The translations under genes and the position numbers were made by a program. Shown here in pieces: positions 1-11,954 of a stretch of 64,000 nt of DNA. Positions within the stretch are counted from its first letter, which is position 1, and the number at the start of each line of letters is the position of its first letter. The notes under the pieces were generated by a model. It did not search any database. It saw only the letters and a list, made by a program, of their open reading frames with translations, and had not been told where the DNA came from. Source of the stretch: Oasisia sp. SBJ-2009 (taxonomy: Eukaryota; Annelida; Polychaeta; Sabellida; Siboglinidae); contig OZ024867.1 in the NCBI GenBank assembly GCA_964017155.1, positions 26,063,226 through 26,127,225 on the forward strand, in the 5' to 3' direction.

Positions 1-15
1 TATATATATATACAG

Positions 16-79
<64 letters not shown>

Positions 80-84
80 ACACA

Positions 85-180
<96 letters not shown>
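1..180. repeat. (TA)/(CA)n microsatellite at the window edge
   Basis: A short TA run followed by almost uninterrupted CA dinucleotides to position 180, with two CAGA interruptions. It continues off the left edge, so its full length is unknown. Confidence 0.97.
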
Positions 181-181
<1 letters not shown>

Positions 182-1814
182 GTTCAACAGCGGGCAATAA
201 AGGGATTACCATACAACAACAGACTAAAACAATTACGGCTTCCTATACTTAAAAAATAACAACAAAAGACAGAGAACGGACACAATGCAGATTGTCAAAA
301 TTGTCAAAGGAATAGGCTCGGTTAACCAGGACTGTAGATGTTCATAGTGTCGATCAAAGCTGATGTTCCTAAAAGTAACTGGTATCACAAGAGGGCATCG
401 TGAAAAACTTCATACCCACAGTGCAACAGGCTATAGACACTACTTCTTCTCGACCTGAGTAGTTAAAGTGTGCAATTATCTGTCAGACGACACAGTTCAG
501 GCCAGGACAATAAACGAACTTAAGTCACGCCTCCGAAGAGATTGGAGAGGCCACCCATACATAATTACAATTATTTACTTTTCTTCAAATTTATCAACCT
601 TGACTATATGCAAACCGGACAAAAGCTTATGAAAACAAAATGCATCAATATAGAAACTGCAATATCTGAAAATAAACCTTGAGACGGTCTCAATGCTCAA
701 TCTTGGGCAACTATTGTCGTATTGACCGAACTTAAGGTAATATCTTGAGGTAAGATAATAACAAATTATACGTTTCCTTGGATGTCGAATAACTATAGAG
801 CAAGATATTCTAAATATCATTTTCGAGAACAAATTACAGGAAAATGTTCATTCTTTCCCATGACCACTCCATACATAACTGTCTCGAGCCATAGCGTAAC
901 CCACGACTACGTTTTTTTCGTGCGTGTTTCGCGGGTCGCTGCAGCGCGTATCGTTTACTCAGCACCCGGGTAGCGTTTTATTTCAACCAGTGTGTCCGCG
1001 GTCTTCTAATGTTAACGGTCAAGGTCGTTACTCACAGTGAGACTCGTCTGGTGGGTGAGTTGTCCTTTCTGTGGGTCGTTTTGTATTATAAATTAATCCA
1101 AACCTAAGCCAAATGTCTTCGATTTATTGACATAGCTGTGTTTCATTTGCAAGTTTCTAAATGTTTTAGACAATTTTAACTATGGGTTGTGCGCGGTTCA
1201 AACACGTGTGATGTTTGACTCATTAGAGCGGCTGTCTCAGACTCAGTGACACAGTCACACGGTATCTTTCTTATGCCTGCGGCTAGGCTGTTGCTGTGGC
1301 GAGTCACTGACCGGGTGTATTATTTGGGCGGCATAGCTCAACATATCAAACCAGTTGTTTATTGTTCATTTTGTGACAAAATTTGGCAGATGTGTGTTGA
1401 TAGATATCTTAGAACAAAAGTGGATATTGAGCCATCGAAAATTCGCACCCTGGTGGCCGTGGCACCCAGTTACCAAAATGGCCGCAAGCGGTACTGGTCA
1501 AAACTTTCTAAATCATTCAAGGCCATGCAACAAAGGACATAATTTAGATCCTAATAATCCTGAGAGACAAATAATTAGTCACAATAATTCTATGGAACTT
1601 TACAAAGTAATATGTCAATTCATGATATTATAATTTGATTATGTAGTGCCATAAATCAGTAAAAACTGATCTGGTAGTACAATTTTGTCAGACGATGGAT
1701 ACTACAGTAATTTATTTTTATTTTTTTAGAATAGAAAAGTACAGTAACTCACTTATGCTTCTGTAGAATGTTGATGTATCATTAATAAAAAAGGTCTAAT
1801 TAATATTATTATTT
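181..1814. other. No recognisable gene
   Basis: Short overlapping ORFs at 575-832, 782-973 and 1246-1633 have no recognisable motif, are under 100 codons and contradict each other in frame. I see nothing that supports a gene here. Confidence 0.6.
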
Positions 1815-1871
<57 letters not shown>

Positions 1872-1898
1872 GCAGCAGCAGCAGCAGCAGCAGCAGCA
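1815..1898. repeat. (CAG)n trinucleotide repeat
   Basis: About 27 GCA/CAG units with one interruption (a missing base pair around 1870 giving GCAGAGCAG). No long ORF crosses it in the Gln, Ser or Ala frame, because stops lie close on both sides, so it is probably non-coding. The length and near-purity suggest an unstable, recently expanded tract. Confidence 0.97.
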
Positions 1899-4800
1899 TG
1901 GGAAAGGTTTAGAATTAAGATGTGTGTAGTGGAAACCACAATTTTAGTAATTCAATTGTTTTTGAATATTTTGCATCGGTGAAGGACAATGCCAAACTAT
2001 GACCGCATCAATAAAGCTTTCTGAGTAAAACTGTAAATATTCATGGTGACATTACCCATTACATATTTCTAGCTCCTTTCTCTGAATCCAATGATATGTG
2101 ATTCACCTTTCTAGCTTAACTAGGAGTATAGATATGCCCGTTTTGTTTTTGGAAATGGTGTGTTGGAAAATAATGGCATAATAATTAGAATTGACATTTT
2201 CACGTTCATATTTTTGCAAGTTTTACTGGTGTACCATTTTGCAAAACAATAACCTTAAAGTAAGTAGTATATACCTAATTGTTATAAGAGAAATTCATGT
2301 TAAGTCAATATTGTTTTTGTCTGTGATCTGCCCCAAAATGCAATTTCATCAATTTAAAGCCAAGGATGTAAAAAGCTGGAAAATAATCAATGTTTAATAA
2401 ATCATAACTTTTCTTCTAATCAAGCCACATAGACGAAGTATGCATCACTGTAATGAGAATAAAAAGATCTATATTATTATGATAAAATCAAGCAAGAAGG
2501 TCACATTTGAAAAATCAGTGTGGAGTACCTACTAGTATATTTAAGTACCATATTCTGTTAACTATAACGAATGTTGTAATGTATTTGTGTGCACTGTTTG
2601 TGTGCAAATGGCAAAAAGAGGAATTCTACATCAGAACAAGCCAGTTCGGTGTTTCATTGCCGCAATGCATCGTGGATAATGTCATAGTTAGACATATTTC
2701 AGTTGAAATAAACATCAATTGCACGTGCCTATTTAAGAGATACAGAAGTTCGAGTTTATAGCATTGTTCCTTGCGAGATGTAATTATTTTGAACTTTTCG
2801 TGATCGTCGCAAACAAGGCCGACTTTAATGAGTGTCATATTATATATCATGGACGAATGAAATAAATCATAAATATTTATGATTGGACGCAAAGTTGCAC
2901 ATGCCATGTTGTGCTGACTTTCGCCAGTCATTCGGCATCTCGTTTTCAGCATTCCTCCGAAGGCAAGCGTGAAAGAAGTTCTAAGATGTATGGAAAGTGA
3001 GGCAGTATCGCAGGTTTTAGACGATGTAAAGTCATGTTTTGCAAAAATAATTCTCTGATCTGGACAGTAACTTGGTCTAGGTAGGGAATTATGTGAAGAT
3101 ATGTCGATAAACACTGATTGGATTTTGGGCCGGGCCGGCTGGGCTGGGCCAGGCCGAGTTAGCAGGCTACTAATTTGATATAAATATTTAATTTCCAATA
3201 TACAGTGTATCTATCATAATTACATTCTGTTTAATATTTGTACAAGTTGGTTACACCCTGATTAACATACTAATATACAAATAGCTCTGTACATAACAAT
3301 ATGTAGTATACTTCTTGATAGCAGAAGAGAATAAATTCCAAGGGTCAGTCATGAAAGTTGTCCAAACACTAGTAGTTGTAAAATGTAGTTGAATTTACAA
3401 TTACTAAATATTTGACAACATTTGACTCTCTTTGTTTGCATATATTTAAAAATTAATATAAATATTAATATGTAACCCTATACAGGGGTTGAAATAGAGG
3501 GTCTCCAGCAGTACGAGGACTGCCTGAAATTTGGTCGGACTGCCAAAGATGGCATCAGTGGCAGTCCGATGGACACCTGCCAAATTCAGGAATATTTTTA
3601 CCATTTTTTATTCACAATGTCGATCTTCGACAATGGCGACGACCCCCATTGATCAAGTCGAAAACAATATTCGCGAACCTACCGGATTACTAACCAGTTA
3701 CTATAAATTAATTTTATCCAATTAAAATCCGTCAACAAATTGTCTGCGGTAATTTGTGTTTTCCATTTTGATCTTCGAAGGCGCGTTTAGATTTAATTTT
3801 CACAGCGATCTTCAGAGCGAGCAGACTAAAATTTTGGAGTCTTTTATATGAGCGAGTCAGTTTTAAGTTAGAGTTTATTGTTGGAAAGTATTATTGGATA
3901 TTGTTAAATTTATTTGTTACCGATGCGCGTAGTTGTTTACGAACAATAACATGTGGAGGCATATTTCCGGAGTGGATGCCCCGTCCCCCGACTTGGCAGC
4001 GCATTTCGGAGGATGAATGAAAGGAAAAAGGTAATTACGCTTGCAGATATGATTGTATGCTATTTAAAAACACTCTGGATTGTATATAATGCACTCAGTA
4101 AATGTAACAAGTGGGAATACTTGTTCAATGTTGTACTAATAACTAAACGCTTGTGGTCAGCCATGTTTGTTTATGCATCCATCTCGGATCAAGTCCATTG
4201 CGGTTATTAATCTGATGCCATCCTTAATCATATTACAATTTAGAGAAGCCATCTGCATATTAATATGTGTCTTACTGTGTTTTAAGTAAACTTAGATAAT
4301 AATTTGGTAGAAATAACCAAAATATGTCTGGCATTTATTGTGATAGGCTAAGGCGTAACGCCGTAACAGTGATGCTCATCAGCTGAAATAGTTGTACCTA
4401 TTATTTTCTGTGACTTCCTAATAACGTTACGTAGTACTGTAGCGTGGTATATGTTTTATTAGCGGAAGTTTACCGCTTGTGCCGTTTTGTGCATATAATC
4501 GCCTGTCCACAGGTTTGTATAGTGGTATTCATATTGCTTAGAAATGTACCTCTAAGTCTTGTATTTTTGTTACAAGTGTACAGACTCTTTACAAAAGGGT
4601 AGTGGACCTTATGTCCCAAGGCCACGTCACATATGTTCTAGACGATATGTCCTAATTTTTTATTAAGTTTTTATGTTAGTTTTGCACTTTAGTCTTGACA
4701 TAAATCTGTTGATATATTAGCATTAATATTGGCACTCTGTGTCAAACATTTCAAGCCCATTGCATATTTTAACTGTTACTTAGCATCTTGTTTTGGGGAC

Positions 4801-5085
4801 ATATTGTACACAATATTAGGACATCAGTGACTTGGGACATAATACACACGGCAGAGGTACGGTTTTATTGTTTAATTATTCATTAAAGTGTTTAGTTAAT
4901 CCATTGATTGAATTGCTAAAATGTATTGGTGTTTTTAACTTATTAAACATAACTGATTAGAATGTATTTATATAACACAATTTCACATGACCATGTTTCA
5001 GGCACGTGTGTATCTGACAGTTATGCTATATTTTGTATTGTATTTTATTCAGACAAGTTAACACTCCAAAGGAATTCAGTTTATT
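1899..5085. other. No recognisable gene
   Basis: AT-rich sequence with many short ORFs. The longest, 190 codons on the minus strand at 2626-3198, has no domain, low-complexity composition and no conserved motif, so it was not called. Sequence near 3531-3725 has an open frame but nothing recognisable. Confidence 0.55.
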
Positions 5086-5117
5086 TAGCCTTGAAGGATA
5101 ATTAAGCGTGTTGTATT

Positions 5118-5690
5118 GTGTTGAAGATGGGATCGATGCCAGCTGCACAAATGCTGACCTCCCTGAACAGCCAGACAGTCGACAGACTGTGCAGGATGTT
5201 TGGACGTGTCATGCCCTGGCCAAACACTGACTTCGTCTGGGTCTGCGATGTTGATGAGAGGAAGGGATTGGACATTGGGACGGCGTACCGGAACGACAAG
5301 CAGGCCCGCGTCTTCACCCACCACATCGCCGAAGTAGCTCGCAGCAGGATCCGCGATGACGTCCAGGTCGCCCCGTTCCTGGCTCTCATCTCCAATGGCT
5401 CAACGGACTCTGCCGCCCTCGAAGCCGAGATGATATATGTATGCCACGCACGTCATGGGGTCATTGGTGTGGAACTTGCAGGGTACGTAAATGTCGAACA
5501 TGCAAACGCCCCATGAATCCTAGCTGCCATCTCAACAGCGATGACAAGACTGAGAGTGACAGAGACTGAGTGGCAGGAGAAGCTCGTTGGCTTTGGAAGC
5601 GATGGCGGCAAGAACAACGGCGTCATCACTCTCCTGCGACGACTGCAGCCAGCTGTACCTCCACGCAACCCTACTGCGTGGACACAAGTG
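5118..5690 (+). pseudogene. ZNF862/hAT-transposase-like central domain fragment
   Basis: The frame from 5118 resembles the central, RNase-H-like part of ZNF862/KIAA1586-type proteins, which derive from hAT-like transposases. Landmarks are a GLDIGTAYRNDKQARVF stretch, an SNGSTDSAALEAEM block (in the family the Asp lies in the first catalytic strand), VEHANA, and, after an in-frame TGA at 5514-5516, EWQEKLVGFGSDGG. The part after the TGA is in the same frame, so a single nonsense codon interrupts an otherwise continuous domain. The usual follow-on (PWLVAIHC-like) is missing; the frame runs directly into the 21-bp minisatellite that begins at 5689. No N-terminal zinc finger is seen here, though related N-terminal fragments occur at 40.3, 45.5 and 53.9 kb. 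Family assignment is from remembered motifs; which paralogue is unknown. Confidence 0.7.
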
Positions 5691-7997
5691 ATTATGGCGG
5701 ATGTGAATGTGATTATGGCGGATGTGAATGTGATTATGATTATGGCAGACGAGAATGTGATTATGGCTCATGTTGAATGTGATTATGGCTCATGTGAATG
5801 TGATTATGGTGGATGTGAATGTGATTATGGCAGACGAGAATGTGATTATGGCTAATGTGAATGTGATTATGGCGGATGTGAATGTGATTATGGCAGATGT
5901 TAATGTGATTTGGCAGATGTGAATGTGATTATGGCTCATGTGAATGTGATTATGGCGGATGTGAATGTGATTTGGCAGATGTGAATGTGATTATGGCAGA
6001 CGAGAATGTGATTATGGCTTATGTGAATGTGATTATGGCGGATGTGAATGTGATTATGGCGGATGTGAATGTGATTATGTCAGATGTGAATGTGATTATG
6101 GCGGATGTGAATGTGATTATGGCTCATGTGAATGTGATTATGGCGGATGTGAATGTGATTATGGCGGATGTGAATGTGATTATGGCAGATGTGAATGTGA
6201 TTATGGCGGATGTGAATATGATCATGGCGGATGTGAATGTGATTATGGCGGATGTGAATGTGATTATGGCGGACGTGAATGTGATTACGGCGGATGTGAA
6301 CGTGATTATGGCGGATGTGAATGTGATTATGGCGGATGTGAATGTGATTATGGCGGATGTGAATGTGATTATGGCGGATGTGATTGTGATTATGGTGGAT
6401 GTGAATGTGATTATGGCGGATGTGAATGTGATTATGGCGGATGTGAATGTGATCATGGCGGATGTGAATGTGATTATGGCAGACGTGAATGTGATCATGG
6501 CGGATGTGAATGTGATCATGGCGGATGTGAATGTGATTATGGCAGACGTGAATGTGATCATGGCGGATGTGAATGTGATCATGGCGGATGAGAATGTGAT
6601 TATGGCGGATGAGAATGTGATTATGGCGGACGTGAATGTGATTATGGTGGACATGAATGTGATTATGGTGGATGTGAATGTGATTATGGTGGTCGTGAAT
6701 GTGATTATGGTAGATGTGAATGTGATCATGGCGGATGTGAATGTGATTATGGTGGATGTGAATGTGATTATGGCGTACGTGAATGTGACTATGGCTGACG
6801 TGAATGTGATCATGGCGGATGTGAATGTGATTATGGCGGATGAGAATGTGATTATGGCGGACGTGAATGTGATTATGGTGGACATGAATGTGATTATGGT
6901 GGATGTGAATGTGATTATGGCGGATGTGAATGTGATGTGGCTGACGTGAATGTGATTATGGCAGACGTGAAAGTGATTATAGCGGATGTGAATGTGATTA
7001 TGGCGGATGTGAATGTGATTATGTCTGGCGTTAATGTGATTATGGCCGATGTGAATGTGATTATGGCGGACGTGAATGTGATTATGGCGGATGTGAATGT
7101 GATTATGTCTGGCGTTAATGTGATTATGGCTGGCGTTAATGTGATTATGGCGGACGTGAATGTGATTACGGCGGATGTGAATGTGATTATGGCGGATGTG
7201 AATGTGATTATGGCAGACGTGAATGTGATCATGGCGGATGTGAATGTGATCATGGCGGATGTGAATGTGATTATGGCGGATGAGAATGTGATTATGGCGG
7301 ACGTGAATGTGATTATGGTGGACATGAATGTGATTATGGTGGACATGAATGTGATTAGGGTGGATGTGAATGTGATTATGGTGGTCGTGAATGTGATTAT
7401 GGTAGATGTGAATGTGATCATGGCGGATGTGATTATGGTGGATGTGAATGTGATTATGGCGTACGTGAATGTGATTATGGCTGACGTGAATGTGATTATG
7501 GCAGACGTGAATGTGATCATGGCTTATGTGAATGTGATCATGGCGGATGTGAATGTGATTATGGCGGATGAGAATGTGATTATGGCGGACGTGAATGTGA
7601 TTATGGTGGACATGAATGTGATTATGGTGGTTGTGAATGTGATTATGGTGGTCGTGAATGTGATTATGGTAGATGTGAATGTGATCATGGCCGATGTGAA
7701 TGTGATTATGGTGGATGTGAATGTGATTATGGCGTACGTGAATGTGATTATGGCTGACGTGAATGTGATTATGGCAGATGTGAATGTGATTATGACAGAC
7801 GTGAATGTGATTATGGTGGATTTGAATGTGATTATGACAGACGTGAATGTGATTATGGCGTACGTGAATGTGATTATGACAGACGTGAATGTGATTATGG
7901 CAGATGTGAATGTGATTATGACAGACGTGAATGTGATTATGGCAGATGTGAATGTGATTATGACAGACGTGAATGTGATTATGGCAGATGTGAATGT
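5689..7997 (+). repeat. 21-bp minisatellite, about 110 copies
   Basis: The 21-bp unit encodes Ala-Asp-Val-Asn-Val-Ile-Met on the plus strand and a Ser-Ala-Ile-Ile-Thr-Phe-Thr repeat on the minus strand. Because 21 is divisible by three, long ORFs stay open on both strands (for example 5972-6949, 6937-8067 and 6124-6885 minus) without being genes. Variants include GCGGATGAGAATG, GGTGGTCGTGAATG, GTCTGGCGTTAATG and GTACGTGAATG. They recur in the same order around 6590-6900, 7280-7470 and 7565-7750, which indicates higher-order duplication. The left edge continues the frame of the ZNF862-like fragment; the right edge fades through GATGTGAATGTGGTTGTGC near 7997. Confidence 0.97.
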
Positions 7998-8086
7998 GGT
8001 TGTGCAGAGGGAATTAGGGAAGGGGAACAGGGCTCGGGGCAACATCCATGGTCATATCTGTCAATGATGTTTCGGTTCTTGTCCAG

Positions 8087-8189
8087 GAAGGGAAATTCGT
8101 TAAAGATGGTGTGACTGCTCTGTGCACCTGCCTACAAGGAGGTATCAGCGTACCTGTCATCGCCATCAAATTTGCAAAAGCTTATTCAG
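8087..8189 (+). other. Candidate orphan exon, unknown product
   Basis: A pyrimidine-rich acceptor (TTCTTGTCCAG) precedes an open stretch of 34 codons that includes EGKFVKDGVTALCTC and VPVIAIKFAKAYS, and is followed by a consensus donor (TCAG|GTAAGC). Codon use and composition differ from the surrounding AT-rich DNA, which supports coding origin. I do not recognise the protein. It lies just right of the 21-bp array, so it could be a further exon of the same broken locus, or of a host gene in which the array sits. Confidence 0.4.
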
Positions 8190-9091
8190 GTAAGCATTTA
8201 TAAGTTCTGCATTATGTTGTTAATGGACGTTACAGGTACCAGGTTGGCTAATCTGTAGTCATCGAATATATTCATAATATCGATGATAATATGCCATTAT
8301 ACAACGTAGAGCAATGGGTATTGGCGCCATCTTGGAATTAATCAAACTTTGGAAACAAGGATTTATTTCCTATCCACTGCCATCGTTTAATATGTTGGTA
8401 TTTAGACAATAAATTTTATTTGAATAGTAAGCTGAATGTATATTCTTTTCGTCATAATTTTTGTTTAGTATTGCGATAAAAAACCTGGGTGCTGTGATAC
8501 AGTTTTAATGACACTTATTTGTGTTTCGGACTGAACCCAGCTGAGACAGGCTTCTTGGTTGAGTATAGAGTCGTGATGAAGCCGATAGCACAGGCCCTCG
8601 ATATACTCCAAGCAGAAAAGAAGACCTTCATGTGAGTGAGCGAGCGAGCGATTGAGTTTATTTGGTAAAACATTATAATACATATAAATATAATATTTAC
8701 CGAGGATAGACACATTAAAGCACACGTTAGCATACTTGCTTCCAATGTGGTCCTCCAAAAAATACTAAGAATGAATTTAAGAAAATATAAAAATAAATAC
8801 ATAAATAAATAAACAAACAGTAATACAATAATTAATATGTAAATATTTTCAAAGACAGGTAAATAAATGTCATAAATAAGACAATGTGCAAACATAAAAG
8901 GTGCTCTATTAAAATATAATAACATACTACTCTTTTTAACTTTACATTCCAGTAGGCAGTTTGTTCCAGTGGGGTATCTTGTCCCAGCCTTGACGATTCT
9001 CCAGGAGAAGCTGTGAGCAAGGCGTGCAGTCATCCACACCTGTGGACCACTCGTCGATGCCGTGATTGCAAACAATGCATGTCATTTTTAG
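8190..9091. other. No recognisable gene
   Basis: AT-rich intron-like sequence. Minus-strand ORFs at 8465-9075 are low-complexity and overlap in several frames. A short GAGC-type tetranucleotide patch lies near 8636-8652. Confidence 0.5.
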
Positions 9092-9187
9092 GCCACCATG
9101 TGTGATGCCGAGAACATTGTTGCAGCAGCCCTTATAGCCCCAAGATCAGAAAGGACTGGACTGATGATGCATCAGTGTTGGACAAAG
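9092..9187 (+). other. Candidate orphan exon, unknown product
   Basis: An acceptor (CATTTTTAG) and a strong donor (CAAAG|GTAAGT) bound exactly 32 codons, including ATMCDAENIVAAALIAP and a GLMMHQCWTK end. The exon at 8087-8189 ends in phase 1 and does not join this one without a stop, so an intermediate exon or a different transcript would be needed. The product is not recognised. Confidence 0.35.
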
Positions 9188-9215
9188 GTAAGTTAGTCAT
9201 GTGTGAATATGAATA

Positions 9216-9250
9216 CTATGTATATATATATATTTATATATATATATGTG
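9216..9250. repeat. Short (TA)n tract
   Basis: An alternating TATATA tract with a few interruptions. Simple sequence only. Confidence 0.8.
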
Positions 9251-9580
9251 ACGTGTTCTAACGAAATAAGTCATATGTCAGCGAATGTCAAATCGTGTAA
9301 ATTACCATAATGTGTTGAAACCGGGAGAAGTTGTTTTCCACTTATTGCAATAAAGTGTATCTTTGATATGTCTACTATCGGTTTACATCGTTATTTTGGT
9401 TAAATTTGAGTTTATAGAATGAGTAATTTTCTGAGAGCTATGTCTCATTCCATGCAATGCGACATTTCCGACGGTGTTTTAATCGTGATTTTTGGACAGT
9501 CCCTTAACATGTTGGTACTGGCAGAAAGCTGCACGTGTCTACGTTCCAAATAAGGTAATGTCAAGGTCATCCGATTTAAA

Positions 9581-11515
9581 TCCTGCCCCCCTGACAAAGA
9601 CACTGGCCCCTGACAGAGACACTGACCCCTCTGACAGAGACACTGCCCTCTGACAGAGACATTGCCCCCCTGACAGAGACACTGCACCCCTGACAGAGAC
9701 ACTGCCCTCTGACAGAGACATTGCCCCCCTGACAGAGACATTGCACCCCTGACAGAGACACTGCACCCCTGACAGAGACACTGCACCCCTGACAGAGACA
9801 CTGCACCCCTGACAGAGACATTGCACCCCTGACAGAGACACTGCCCCCCCTGACAGAGACATTGCAGCGCTAGCCCTGACAGAGACACTGCACCCCTGAC
9901 AGAGACACTGCACCCCTGACAGAGACACTGCACCCCTGACAGAGACACTGCACCCCTGACAGAGACACTGCACCCCTGACAGAGACACTGCACCCCTGAC
10001 AGAGACACTGCACCCCTGACAGAGACACTGCACCCCTGACAGAGACACTGCACCCCTGACAGAGACACTGCACCCCTGACAGAGACACTGCACCCCTGAC
10101 AGAGACACTGCCCCCGTGGCAGAGACACTGCCCCCGTGGCAGGACCATCCCCTGTCCCCATGGCAGGACCATCCCCTGCCCCCGTGGCAGGACCATCCAC
10201 TGCCCCCGTGGCAGGACCATCCGCTGCCCCTTGGCAGGACCATCCACTGCCCCCGTGGCAGGACCATCCACTGCCCCCTGACAGAGACACTGCCCCCATG
10301 GCAGGACCATCCACTGCCCCCGTGGCAGGACCATCCACTGCACCCCTGACAGAGACACTGCACCCCTGACAGAGACACTGCACCCCTGACAGAGACACTG
10401 CACCCCTGACAGAGACACTGCACCCCTGACAGAGACACTGCACCCCTGACAGAGACACTGCACCCCTGACAGAGACACTGCACCCCTGACAGAGACACTG
10501 CACCCCTGACAGAGACACTGCACCCCTGACAGAGACACTGCACCCCTGACAGAGACACTGCACCCCTGACAGAGACACTGCACCCCTGACAGAGACACTG
10601 CACCCCTGACAGAGACATTGCACCCCTGACAGAGACACTGCCCCCCCCCCCGACAGAGACATTGTTGCCCCCCTGACAGATACACTACACCCTTGACAGA
10701 GTCACTACACCCCTGACAGAGACACTGCACCCCTGACAGAGACAGTGCATCCCTGACAGAGACACTGCACCCCTGACAGAGACAGTGCACCCCTGACAGA
10801 GACACTGCCCCCCTGACAGAGACACTGCACCCCTGACAGAGACACTGCCCCCCCCCATTTACAGAAACATTGCCCCCCTGACAGACACAGCAACCCTGAC
10901 AGAGACACTGCACCCCTGACAGAGACAGTGCACCCCTGACAGAGACACTGCACCCCTGACAGAGACACTGCACCCCTGACAGAGACACTGCACCCCTGAC
11001 AGAGACACTGCACCCCTGACAGAGACACTGCACCTCTGACAGAGACACTGCACCCCTGACAGAGACACTGCCCCCGTGGCAGGACCATCCCCTGTCCCCA
11101 TGGCAGGACCATCCCCTGCCCCCGTGGCAGGACCATCCACTGCCCCCGTGGCAGGACCATCCGCTGCCCCTTGGCAGGACCATCCACTGCCCCCGTGGCA
11201 GGACCATCCACTGCCCCCTGACAGAGACACTGCCCCCATGGCAGGACCATCCACTGCCCCCGTGGCAGGACCATCCGCTGCCCATTGGCAGGACCATCCC
11301 CTGCCCCCGTGGCAGGACCATCCACTGACCCCGTGGCAGGACAATCCACTGCCCCCTGACAGAGACACTGCCCCCGTGGCAGGACCATCCCCTGCCCCCG
11401 TGGCTGGACCATCCACTGCCCCCGTGGCAGGACCATCCACTGCCCCCTGACAGAGACACTGCCCCCATGGCAGGACCATTCGTGCCTCCGTGGCAGGACC
11501 ATCCACTACCCCCAG
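9581..11515. repeat. Composite 20-bp / 24-bp minisatellite with higher-order repeats
   Basis: The main unit is 20 bp (CACCCCTGACAGAGACACTG). Two islands, at about 10,110-10,343 and 11,070-11,515, consist instead of a 24-bp unit containing GTGGCAGGACCATCC. The first about 200 bp of these islands match almost base for base at an offset of 940 bp, so a segment of about 0.94 kb was duplicated within the array. Since 20 is not divisible by three, each strand cycles through all frames, which explains the overlapping 265-532 codon minus-strand ORFs; they are not separate genes. Arrays start degenerate at 9581-9740 and end degenerate near 11,480-11,515, typical of unequal exchange. Confidence 0.96.
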
Positions 11516-11954
11516 AAGAATACTACATGGTCATCAATATGTCAACCTCACCTTCTCAATTGTCCAAGCGAGGTTGCAGTGGTGCTGGCAGGGGGGTCGC
11601 GGTGCCGCCAGGGGGCGACGTGGCGGTGGCACAAAGAAATAGAAATGTGCACTGACATTCACTATTTCGTTAATTTCACCGTTTTGTCTAGTTTTTTTTG
11701 CATAGTTTGATGTTCATTAAAACTAATTCTACTTGCGTGACAAACCAGACTCCTGGTTTCTGTGTGACCAAAAGTTAAGTCCATTCATGGAAAAGTCTTT
11801 TGCTTATAACTTTAAAGGGAAAACAAAGGCAACGGTTTGGTGATATGGGCCTAATAGAGCTAAGAAAAACTAACAATTTCCAACCTCAATCACATTTTTA
11901 ACGTCAGCGGTTTAGCAGAAAACAATTGTAGAACATATATCTATAGAAAGTCTA
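11516..11954. other. No recognisable gene
   Basis: The plus frame through the end of the minisatellite continues to 11,655 with a Gly-rich tail but has no recognisable motif. The remainder is unremarkable. Confidence 0.5.

Noticed and set aside
2626..3198. 190-codon minus-strand ORF
   Set aside because: No motif, no splice or promoter support, atypical composition.
5972..8067. Long plus and minus ORFs of 173-376 codons in the 21-bp repeat as a repetitive structural protein
   Set aside because: They are open on both strands only because the unit is 21 bp; no start context, domain or non-repeat body is present.
9445..11506. Minus-strand ORFs up to 532 codons with SLSGVQCLCQG repeats
   Set aside because: A 20-bp unit cycles through all frames, so several overlapping ORFs of equal quality exist. 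Repeat by-products.
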